From positions 1 through 13,410 of the forward strand of contig JAICKM010000101.1 in the NCBI GenBank assembly GCA_025927935.1: DNA of 13,410 nt, given 5' to 3'. Origin of the DNA: Chloroflexia bacterium. Its GTDB lineage: Bacteria; Chloroflexota; Chloroflexia; QHBQ01; JADMIH01. Positions 6,911-13,410 of the stretch are shown in pieces (the stretch's first letter is position 1; every line of letters begins with the position of its first letter). Made by a program: the position numbers and the translations under genes. The notes beneath the pieces are model-generated. The model ran no database searches. It was not told the origin of the DNA and worked only from the letters and a program-made list of their open reading frames with translations.

Positions 6911-7263
6911 TATAGTATTGAGTATAGACCAGACAGCCCCCGCAAGTCTATGTAAGAATGACAAGCATAGTCAATTCTTAATATCTATTAATTAGTCAAT
7001 TGCACAGCGACCAACAGTATTGAGCCGGTGCCTGATTCGCCTTGTATCCTAAATGTACCGGTTTTTGCGTCATCCTGCGCAGAGGCGTGGGCCGGCGATC
7101 TCAGCAATGGCGTTAACGGCGCGGGGGAGCGGGCATGTCGCGCCCGTCTGCTATGTACGGCACGCCCACTACGTTGCAACCGGCGATCACGCCCCGCGTT
7201 GATCAAGATGAGAGCACGCAGGACAACATGGCCGGGCCTTTCCACAGCCCAATGGAGGATGGG
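6911..7263 (+). promoter_or_regulatory. AT-rich leader and probable promoter region of the secreted protein gene
   Basis: The first 110 bp are much more AT-rich than the surroundings and contain ATGACA (6958-6963) followed 15 bp on by TAATAT (6979-6984), a weak promoter match. A 9-bp direct repeat TAGTCAATT lies at 6968-6976 and 6993-7001. From about 7020 the sequence is GC-rich again. The frame of the following gene is open back to 7135, but that stretch has no ribosome site or recognisable protein. Confidence 0.35.
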
Positions 7264-9951
7264 GTGAAGGTAATGCAGAAGTTGAGATCAAGGGCATTAA
7301 TGATCGTAACCGTAGGAATGCTCCTCCTGGCGGTCGCCGCCTTTGCGATGGATCGCGTGGCGGCGCAAAACGACAGCCGCTTTTTCCCGCCGACGGGGCA
7401 CACCGTCAGCGGGCGCTTTCTCACCTATTGGGACCAGAACGGCGGCCTGGCCCAGCAGGGCTACCCGCTGAGTGAGCCTATACAGGAAGTCTCGGACACC
7501 AACGGGCAGAGCTATATGGTGCAGTATTTCGAGCGCGCCGTTTTTGAGATGCATCCCGAAAACGCGGGGCCTTATGATGTGCTGCTCAGCCTGCTGGGTG
7601 TGTACGAGTACCAAAAGCGCTACGGCACGACCGGGGCGCCCAACCAGCACGCCAGCACGGACAATGCGCGGTTTTTCCCGGAGACAAACCATTATGTGGG
7701 CGGTAAATTCCGCGCCTACTGGGAAAGCCATGGCGGGCTGGCCCAGCAGGGCTACCCGATCAGCGATGAGTTCAGCGAGCGCAGCCCGCTCGACGGCAAA
7801 GTCTACACGGTACAGTATTTCCAGCGCGCCGTGTTCGAGTTGCATCCGGAGAACGCCGGCACGCCCTATGAGGTTTTGCTGAGCCAGTTGGGCACGTTCC
7901 GCTACCACGCACGCTACAATCCACCGGCCATTCCCCCGCCCGCGGCAGGGCACTACCAGTCCCGCCCGCAGGGCACCGGCGGCTACCTAGTGTGGACCGA
8001 TCGCCTCGCTACCCCCGACAACTCCGGCACGGCGAACATCATGGCCCTGGACCTGGAAATGGGTAAACTCATCACCGTCACCGACGCGCCCGGAGACCAG
8101 ATCAATGCAGCGGTGTCCGGACCGAACGTCGTCTGGGAGGAGCACGCCCAGAGTTGCGCCACCTGCCCGGTGGCGGTCGCGGGGAAAAACTTGCTCAGCG
8201 GCGGGGTCTTCACCGTGGCCGCCGCCACCGGGCCACTCCAGCAAACCCAGCCCGCGATTAACGGGCAGACGGTCGCCTGGATCGAGCGCGACACCGGCAC
8301 CGGGAACAGCCGCCTGCTGATGCGCGACATCAACAGCCCCAACATCACCGTGCTGGCAACGCTCGCCAGTCCGCTGGCCTTTGGCCCGCCCGCGCTCAGC
8401 GACGACTACGTGATCTGGAGCGAATACAGCGAAGGCGTGCCCGGCACCGGCCCGCAAGACACTCTGCGCGCCTACAACCGCCACACGGGTATGACCCAGA
8501 CCATCACCCAGCTCTCGGATGGGCAGGGCGCCAGCTATGTCATCGCCGATCATCGCGTCTTCTGGGCGGATTTTGAGCTGCAATACCGCAACCTGGAGAC
8601 GGGCGACCAGGCCACCATTACCTATTTCGCCACGAACCTGGTGCTGGCCGGCGATACGCTGGTCTGGAACCAGGCCAGCGGGCTGGGCAATGGCCTCGAT
8701 ATCTGGGGCATGAAGCTGGGCGACCGCCAGATCGCCGCCCTGAAAATCTTGCCTGGCGACCAGGAATTCCCGACGATTGCCGGCGACTGGCTGGTTTGGG
8801 AAGTGCCCGACGGCGTGGGGGGCGCGACGTTAGCCGCCGATCTGCTGGCCCACGCTTTCGCAACCGCCGTGCCGCCCAACCAACTGACGCCCTCCCCGGC
8901 GGTGCCTTCGGCTACGGCGATCTATCCACCACCACCGGTGCCGACCAGCCCCGGCATCTCGCCTACGCCGGGACCGGATATCCGCCTGGCCGCCAGCCGC
9001 GTGATCGGCGAGCCGGTGGCGGGCAGCCAATACGTGTTCTATCTCAGCGACGAGGGCAACCCCCTGAACACCGCGACCCCACAGCCGCCCGGCCCGCCGC
9101 ACCTGGCTCTGTACGGAGGCAACGTGGAGCAGCGCGACACCTTCCTGATCAAGAACATCGCCGCCGACGTGCCTATGCTCGCCACCGATGGGTTGACGCT
9201 AGTCTGGGTGGAAGGCACAGGGGGGGGCCATCAGTCGATCCATAGCTATTACCTGCCCACCCACCAGGAGACGACCGTCATCTCAGATGCCGGCCCGCAC
9301 ACGTTCGCCGCTCTGGCGGTCGACAGCGATGTGCTGTACTACCAGGATGCGACGCCCGGCCATACCGGCCTCTACTCGCGCTCGCTGCACACCGGCGCCG
9401 AGGTGCTGATCAGTTCCGTGGGCCGGCAGCCGGTCGCGGCGGATGGCATCCTGCTCTGGAGCGAGGAGCAAAACAGCGGACGGGTCACGCCGCCGACATC
9501 TACGCTCCACTTGCTGAAACGTGACGGCAGCCAGGCCAACACCGTGCTTGCCGGCGGCGAAGGCAGCTTTAGCGGCTACTCCGTCTCGGGCGACACTGTC
9601 ACCTGGGGTTTCATGCCGCCCAACCCTGATCTTCGCGTGTATATCTACAGCGTCCGCAGCCGCACCAGCCGCCCACTGACCGCCGGCCCGGCGATCCATC
9701 CGCTGGTCAAGGGCCGCACCGTGGTCTGGACCGAAGGCCCCATCGGCGCGCCGGGATCGCCGTCCGGCTGGTCGATCAAAGCCTACAACATGGATACCGG
9801 CCTGATCACCACCCCGGTGCGCGATGTTTTCCAGATGACGCAAGCCTGGGCGCTGACGCAGGGCAACGTGGTTGTCTTCACCATCGACAGCGGTCCCAAC
9901 CACCGCGGGCGCGACCTCTACGCGCTAGGCTTCGATTCCGCCGCGCCCTGA
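7264..9951 (+). CDS. Secreted protein with two FFP/HPENA modules and two beta-propeller-like (TolB-like) halves
   Basis: 895 residues, function unknown. A signal peptide occupies about 1-35 (basic MKVMQKLRSR, hydrophobic ALMIVTVGMLLLAVAAFA, possible cleavage after RVAAQ). Two tandem modules follow, about 37-120 and 133-218, sharing GGLAQQGYP, VQYF.RAVFE.HPENAG and a closing LG...Y. Residues 235-533 contain recurring strands of the form YLVWTD, VVWEEH, VAWIER, VIWSEY, typical of TolB-like propeller blades. A Pro/Thr/Ser linker (about 534-575) joins a second, similar half (about 576-895) with LVWVEG, LLWSEE, VTWGF, VVWTEG. Start: GTG 7264, with GGAGG (7254-7258) 5 nt upstream; ATG 7273 is the alternative and gives the same mature protein. 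It is probably exported and may bind a ligand or the cell wall; no catalytic motif was seen. Confidence 0.85.
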   Translation: MKVMQKLRSRALMIVTVGMLLLAVAAFAMDRVAAQNDSRFFPPTGHTVSGRFLTYWDQNGGLAQQGYPLSEPIQEVSDTNGQSYMVQYFERAVFEMHPENAGPYDVLLSLLGVYEYQKRYGTTGAPNQHASTDNARFFPETNHYVGGKFRAYWESHGGLAQQGYPISDEFSERSPLDGKVYTVQYFQRAVFELHPENAGTPYEVLLSQLGTFRYHARYNPPAIPPPAAGHYQSRPQGTGGYLVWTDRLATPDNSGTANIMALDLEMGKLITVTDAPGDQINAAVSGPNVVWEEHAQSCATCPVAVAGKNLLSGGVFTVAAATGPLQQTQPAINGQTVAWIERDTGTGNSRLLMRDINSPNITVLATLASPLAFGPPALSDDYVIWSEYSEGVPGTGPQDTLRAYNRHTGMTQTITQLSDGQGASYVIADHRVFWADFELQYRNLETGDQATITYFATNLVLAGDTLVWNQASGLGNGLDIWGMKLGDRQIAALKILPGDQEFPTIAGDWLVWEVPDGVGGATLAADLLAHAFATAVPPNQLTPSPAVPSATAIYPPPPVPTSPGISPTPGPDIRLAASRVIGEPVAGSQYVFYLSDEGNPLNTATPQPPGPPHLALYGGNVEQRDTFLIKNIAADVPMLATDGLTLVWVEGTGGGHQSIHSYYLPTHQETTVISDAGPHTFAALAVDSDVLYYQDATPGHTGLYSRSLHTGAEVLISSVGRQPVAADGILLWSEEQNSGRVTPPTSTLHLLKRDGSQANTVLAGGEGSFSGYSVSGDTVTWGFMPPNPDLRVYIYSVRSRTSRPLTAGPAIHPLVKGRTVVWTEGPIGAPGSPSGWSIKAYNMDTGLITTPVRDVFQMTQAWALTQGNVVVFTIDSGPNHRGRDLYALGFDSAAP
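7372..7917 (+). repeat. Tandem duplicated module inside the secreted protein gene
   Basis: Module 1 (7372-7623) and module 2 (7660-7917) encode the two related segments. Identity persists at DNA level: CTGGCCCAGCAGGGCTACCC occurs at 7447 and again at 7738, exactly 97 codons apart. This points to duplication of one ancestral unit. Confidence 0.8.
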
Positions 9952-9976
9952 CCGCGCGTCCTAATATCTGTATAAT
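9948..9976 (+). promoter_or_regulatory. Promoter for the small membrane protein gene
   Basis: CTGACC (9948-9953, four of six -35 bases), a 17-bp spacer and a perfect TATAAT (9971-9976). The -35 overlaps the stop codon of the secreted protein gene, so the promoter is packed into the gene end. The predicted start, near 9983, lies inside the following hairpin. Confidence 0.55.
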
Positions 9977-9977
9977 G

Positions 9978-10013
9978 GCCGCGGGCACTCCGGGTTGCCG
10001 GGGCGCCCGCGGC
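9978..10013 (+). other. GC-rich hairpin between promoter and start of the small membrane protein gene
   Basis: GCCGCGGGC (9978-9986) pairs exactly with GCCCGCGGC (10005-10013). An inner CCGG-GTTG-CCGG stem (9990-10001) lies inside. There is no T-run. It may act as an upstream-gene terminator or 3' stabiliser, or as a leader structure 8 nt before the ribosome site. Confidence 0.5.
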
Positions 10014-10037
10014 TAGGTTACGGAGGAAAGGTAAAAG

Positions 10038-10373
10038 ATGCGCGCCAGCTTGCTCGTCGCCATCCTGGGTGGCGTTATCGGGGTCTCGTCGGCAATTCAG
10101 GCGCTGCTGTGGGTCGGCAACCAGCCGGTGTACCAGGAGCGTGTCGCGTTTGGCTGGGCGGCGCTGGTCCTGGCGCTGCTTGCCACAGGTGCGGTGGGCC
10201 TTGCGCGCAACCGGCCTGGCGTGGCCGGCGGGATCATGGTGGTCGATGGCCTGCTGGGCCTGGGCGCGATGCTGCTGTTCTACATCAACACCTGGTACGC
10301 GGTCGCGGTCCCTTGCTGGATTCTCGCCGCCGCGCTGATGGTCACCGAGCGCCACCGCGAAGCCCAACCCTGA
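10038..10373 (+). CDS. Small four-helix integral membrane protein, unknown function
   Basis: 111 residues with four hydrophobic segments at about 3-26, 38-58, 65-85 and 87-104, and short polar tails (basic RNRPG between helices 2 and 3; TERHREAQP at the end). It recalls small DUF4064-like membrane proteins but lacks a diagnostic motif, so no function is assigned. The start is ATG 10038, with GGAGG (10022-10026) and AAAGG (10027-10031) upstream. It has its own predicted promoter and leader hairpin and ends 21 bp from the convergent stop of the next gene, with no clear terminator between them. Confidence 0.8.
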   Translation: MRASLLVAILGGVIGVSSAIQALLWVGNQPVYQERVAFGWAALVLALLATGAVGLARNRPGVAGGIMVVDGLLGLGAMLLFYINTWYAVAVPCWILAAALMVTERHREAQP

Positions 10374-10394
10374 GCGGTGTGCGCTGTCGCCCAG

Positions 10395-13097
10395 CTAATA
10401 AAAGAGCAGCGGCAGGGCGCGCACGGCGATGTTGTCGATGATAAGCGTGTCGCCGGGGCCGGTCCGCGCCGCGAAGGTGTAGATGTCGGTCACGGTATCG
10501 AGCACGGTCGTGCCGTGGCAAAATGTAAGCGAGGCCGCGAACCGGCCTTGCTGAGCCGGGCCACGGCGGCTGGCATCGGGCAAGAGCTGCGCGCCCGGCC
10601 CGGCTTGCGGCGCCCCGCCAGGCAGCGGCACGCGAAACGTCGCCGTGTCGCCGGTCAGAGCGAAGGACCAGTAGCCAAAATGGTCGGCCTCGCCGCCCGC
10701 GCCCCCACTGCGGTAAATGTCGAGCACCACCCGGTCGGCTTGCCTGTCGGGCGCATGGGTATCGACGCGCCCGATGGTCGTCTCTACCGTGCCGCCCTGG
10801 GCCTGCCCGGTGATACGTAACATCAGCACGTCGGTGATAGGTGGGGCGGCGCGCGGCGGCTGGGGCGCGCTACCGGGCAGTGACTCGTGTAGCGTCGTCC
10901 AGCGCACCGCCAGCAGCCCGGCATCCGGCGCTGGGTGCAGGATGAGCGTCGCAGGCGCGGGCAGATCGAACGCCAGATCTTGCAACCCCGGCGCGAGTTG
11001 CACAGTATACGAGAGCGGCGCCCCCGCCGCCGGTTGCACCGTCAGGCCCAGGGTTTGCGGGGCGAACACCGCAAGGCCCAGGCCGATATTGCGCGATTGC
11101 CCGCCTGCTCGGGCGGGCAGCGCCGCCGCGCCGGGCTGCAACGCACGCAGGTCCACCTGCCAGGAGAGTGGTGCGCCGCCGGTGCTGCGGGGATAATCGC
11201 CTTTCTGTTCCCAGGCTTGCGTATAGAGCAGGTCGCGTGGCGCCTGGTACAGGCTCAGCAACGGATTGCCCCACACGCGGTTGGCCGGGCGATAGCCGTA
11301 AAGTTGCGGCGGCTCGTGCGTGGGCAGCACCGCCCAGGTATAGACACCCGTGGGCTGCACCTCGTCCCAGGCGCTGTTCGCCGTGTGGAACGTGCCGTAG
11401 ATCCGGCTGTCGCGCAGAAAGTACGCCAGCACGCCGTTGAATAGCCGCCCCGGCATGAGGCGGCTGTTGCTGACCAGAGCCGTATCGCCGGGCCGTACAT
11501 AGTTCTGCACCTGCGCCGCCGCCATCATCTCCGCGCTGTAACGCAACGGCCAGTGGTATTGCCAGAGCAGCAAGCCCAGCGTCGCCAGCAGGGCCAGCGC
11601 AGGCAAGGCGGCGGCCAGGGCCATGCCCCGCCATCCTTGCGCCGGGCGCCGCCGGGCGATCACACGGCCCAGGTAGGCCAGCCCGCCCACCACCGCGCCC
11701 ACCAGCACGAAGGCGACGAACGACTGCGCTTTGAACCAGCCGTAGACATAGTCCAGCGGGCGCAGAAACAGCAACATGTAGACGAGGCCGCCGCCCGCCG
11801 TCGCGGCCTGCACCAGCCCGCCGGGCGGCCGTTCGCGCCAGAGGCCCCAGAGCCAGAGCAGCCCCAACGCCACACAGATCAGCCCGGCGACCAGGATGAG
11901 CAGGCCGTAGGCTTGCACCGCGCGGGCCAGCAGCGCCTGGCCCGGCCCGGCAGCCAGCAGGCTGCGAAACGACAGTGAGAGGCCCAGGCTATCGGTCGGC
12001 GCGGTAAAGGTGGTCAGGCCGAGGCCCGCCGTCTGCTCGGCATACTGTGCCAGGAAGCCGCCCAGGCTCAACCATTGGGCCACGGCGCTAAGCACCACCG
12101 TGCCCAGGCCCAGGGCCAGCCCGGCGCCGAGCACCTGGCCCCAACGCCACCCGCTGCCCAATAGCACGGCCAGCCCACCCGCGCCCGCGATGGCGACCCA
12201 GGCCGTGAGCGCCGGATGATAGGTCACGGCCAGCGCCGCCGTGACCAGGGCGGCATAGGCCACCAGGCGGCCGGCTTCACCGCGGTCCGCGTGCGCCGCA
12301 GCACGTAGCGCCAGCAAAGCCGCGCCCGCACACAGCGGTAGCAGCCCCAGGCTGGGCACCTGCATGCCGAAGGTGTTATAGGTAATCCAGAGCAAGAACG
12401 GGTTCAGGCCGAGCGTTGCCGCCGCGGCCAGCGCCGGGCGCGCGGTCCAGCCCCACCCGGCGCGGAAAAAGAAATAGCTGGCCGGGACGGCGAGGGCGCG
12501 CAGGAGGGCCAGGACTGGCCCCAGCGTCACCAGGCTGGGCAGCCCGGTCAGGGCGCCAACCGCCGCCTGGAAGTAGCTGAAGCCGTGCGTCCGCCCGCTA
12601 TAGGGGGGGACCAGCAGGATGTGCAGGAGCGGATTGGGCGGCGCCTGGCCCAGGGCGGGTTGCGCGTAGGTCCGCAGGTACTCGCCCAACGCCAGGTAGA
12701 TCTCGCCGTCCCAATTCTCGCCGATGATGGTGTGATAGCCATAGAACAGCAGCGGCAGCACACCCAGAAGAAACACCAGCGCGGTCAGCCCGGCGACAAC
12801 CCAGCCGATACGGCTGCGTCCGGCGGCAACCACGCCCGGCCCGGCGCCGCCCAGCCTGAGATACAGCGCATTGGCCGCCAGCGCCAGGACCAGAGCGAGC
12901 AGCGCCGTCTGCGTCATGTTCAGCCCGGCCTGCGTGGCGAACTGCGCGAGCACGACGAACGCCGCGTAGCCCGTCCAGAGCACGGCGGCCCAGCGCAAGC
13001 CGCCTGGAGCGCGCGGCAATAACCATCCGGTGAGCGGGTAGCCCAGCAAGCCGAGGAAGACGAGCGCGACGAGGCCCGCCGCGAAGATATCGAACAT
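10395..13097 (-). CDS. GT-C-like polytopic membrane protein with large extracytoplasmic C-terminal region
   Basis: 900 residues. The first 515 are mostly hydrophobic, with roughly 11-13 membrane helices. After the helix near 99-120 a polar loop reads GENWDGEIYLALGEYLR (126-142), with Asp130 and Glu132 where GT-C glycosyltransferases keep the acidic catalytic motif of their first external loop. Residues 516-900 have no clear membrane helix and look beta-rich (paired strand patterns such as ATLILHPAPDAGLLAVRW, TFRVPLPGG); the protein ends at LLFY. If it is a GT-C enzyme it would use a lipid-linked sugar at the outer face of the membrane; this is inference. Start ATG 13097 follows AGGA by 7 nt; the in-frame TTG 13103 abuts that site and is unlikely. 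Transcribed alone, convergent with the small membrane protein. Confidence 0.85.
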   Translation of the reverse strand: MFDIFAAGLVALVFLGLLGYPLTGWLLPRAPGGLRWAAVLWTGYAAFVVLAQFATQAGLNMTQTALLALVLALAANALYLRLGGAGPGVVAAGRSRIGWVVAGLTALVFLLGVLPLLFYGYHTIIGENWDGEIYLALGEYLRTYAQPALGQAPPNPLLHILLVPPYSGRTHGFSYFQAAVGALTGLPSLVTLGPVLALLRALAVPASYFFFRAGWGWTARPALAAAATLGLNPFLLWITYNTFGMQVPSLGLLPLCAGAALLALRAAAHADRGEAGRLVAYAALVTAALAVTYHPALTAWVAIAGAGGLAVLLGSGWRWGQVLGAGLALGLGTVVLSAVAQWLSLGGFLAQYAEQTAGLGLTTFTAPTDSLGLSLSFRSLLAAGPGQALLARAVQAYGLLILVAGLICVALGLLWLWGLWRERPPGGLVQAATAGGGLVYMLLFLRPLDYVYGWFKAQSFVAFVLVGAVVGGLAYLGRVIARRRPAQGWRGMALAAALPALALLATLGLLLWQYHWPLRYSAEMMAAAQVQNYVRPGDTALVSNSRLMPGRLFNGVLAYFLRDSRIYGTFHTANSAWDEVQPTGVYTWAVLPTHEPPQLYGYRPANRVWGNPLLSLYQAPRDLLYTQAWEQKGDYPRSTGGAPLSWQVDLRALQPGAAALPARAGGQSRNIGLGLAVFAPQTLGLTVQPAAGAPLSYTVQLAPGLQDLAFDLPAPATLILHPAPDAGLLAVRWTTLHESLPGSAPQPPRAAPPITDVLMLRITGQAQGGTVETTIGRVDTHAPDRQADRVVLDIYRSGGAGGEADHFGYWSFALTGDTATFRVPLPGGAPQAGPGAQLLPDASRRGPAQQGRFAASLTFCHGTTVLDTVTDIYTFAARTGPGDTLIIDNIAVRALPLLFY

Positions 13098-13144
13098 TGC
13101 CAATCCTGTATACGCGTATCGCTTGTCAAGCCGTAAATCGGCCC

Positions 13145-13172
13145 ATTATACCACACGCCAGGGACCAGTCAG
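13145..13172 (-). promoter_or_regulatory. Extended -10 promoter for the GT-C-like gene
   Basis: Read on the minus strand, CTGACT (13172 to 13167), a 16-bp spacer, then TATAAT (13150 to 13145) preceded by TGG, forming an extended -10. The -10 lies 47 bp from the ATG, which gives a short leader. Confidence 0.65.
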
Positions 13173-13182
13173 CAGGCATCCA

Positions 13183-13191
13183 TGTTATAAT
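13183..13191 (+). promoter_or_regulatory. Extended -10 promoter for the acyl-CoA dehydrogenase gene
   Basis: TGTTATAAT (13183-13191) is a perfect extended -10. No good -35 lies at 16-18 bp, where the sequence is shared with the divergent promoter's upstream region. The leader is about 90 nt. Confidence 0.55.
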
Positions 13192-13286
13192 GAGGAGCTA
13201 TGCAGGCCGCAGTGCCGCAGCAGACAACAGAGGCAGATACAGCGCTATCTCATGGCTATCGCCATGCAAAAGGAGATGAGGAAACA

Positions 13287-13410
13287 ATGGAGTTTCAACT
13301 CACCGAAGAACAACAGCTAATCCGCGAAACGGCGCGCCAGTTCGCCGACGAGTACCTGGCGCCGCGCGCCGGGCACCACGATCAGACCGCCGAGTTCACC
13401 GCCGAACAGG
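13287..13410 (+). CDS. Acyl-CoA dehydrogenase, N-terminal fragment cut by window edge
   Basis: Only 41 residues are visible, opening MEFQLTEEQQLIRETARQFA and then DEYLAPRAGHHDQTAEF. This is the conserved helical N-terminus of FAD-dependent acyl-CoA dehydrogenases (pattern F.LTEEQ..IR...R.FA...LAPRA...D), which oxidise acyl-CoA thioesters to enoyl-CoA in fatty-acid or amino-acid breakdown. The start is ATG 13287 with AGGAG (13271-13275) 11 nt upstream. Substrate range cannot be judged because the active-site and FAD regions are outside the window. The ATGs at 13252 and 13264 are in other frames. Confidence 0.85.
   Translation, partial: MEFQLTEEQQLIRETARQFADEYLAPRAGHHDQTAEFTAEQ

Noticed and set aside
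7024..7058. CCGGT ... ACCGG followed by TTTTT as a terminator
   Set aside because: Only about five pairs around a loop of roughly 29 nt; too weak to call.
6988..7245. 85-codon minus-strand frame in the gap before the secreted protein gene
   Set aside because: No ribosome site or homology that I recognise, Arg/Ala-rich, and it crosses the probable upstream region of the next gene.
13097..13279. Short plus-strand frames covering the divergent promoter region
   Set aside because: Out of frame with the acyl-CoA dehydrogenase, which has its own ribosome site, and they overlap both predicted promoters.

Overview
The window is high-GC bacterial DNA (apart from a few AT-rich intergenic stretches) with good Shine-Dalgarno sites and sigma70-like promoters. 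The best taxonomic hint is the secreted protein at 7264-9951. It opens with two copies of a roughly 85-residue module (FFP.T.H.V.G.F..YW...GGLAQQGYP....VQYF.RAVFE.HPENA) that I associate from memory with Chloroflexota genomes. The general gene style (HisKA_3/NarL pair, animal-type transketolase, polytopic GT-C-like protein, acyl-CoA dehydrogenase) fits that group. The phylum assignment is an inference, not proven here.

Layout, left to right: (1) 1-1721, minus strand: N-terminal 573 residues of a heavy-metal-efflux type RND transporter, cut by the window edge. (2) 1722-2507: a long regulatory gap with a tandem array of CAGG..CCTGA sites, a palindrome joining two divergent -35 hexamers, and a near-consensus rightward promoter. 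(3) 2508-3881 and 3936-4601, plus strand: a soluble double-PAS histidine kinase and its NarL/LuxR-type response regulator, a two-component operon. (4) 4804-6696, plus: a complete transketolase of the animal-like clade, followed by a strong stem-loop. (5) 6697-7263: a gap with the terminator, a separate 14-bp inverted repeat and an AT-rich putative promoter region. (6) 7264-9951, plus: a secreted protein with two N-terminal modules and two beta-propeller-like halves. (7) 10038-10373, plus: a small four-helix membrane protein with its own promoter and a 5' leader hairpin. (8) 10395-13097, minus: a 900-residue GT-C-like membrane protein convergent with the previous gene. (9) 13098-13286: a divergent promoter region. 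(10) 13287 to the edge, plus: N-terminus of an acyl-CoA dehydrogenase.

Most genes look like independent transcription units of ordinary metabolism, envelope and signalling. The one place where parts seem to form a system is the left third. The two-component genes and the RND pump are divergent and share an elaborate control region, which suggests that the response regulator controls the pump, its own operon, or both. No CRISPR array, RNA gene, transposase or phage gene was seen, and I found no clear evidence of an undescribed multi-gene system.
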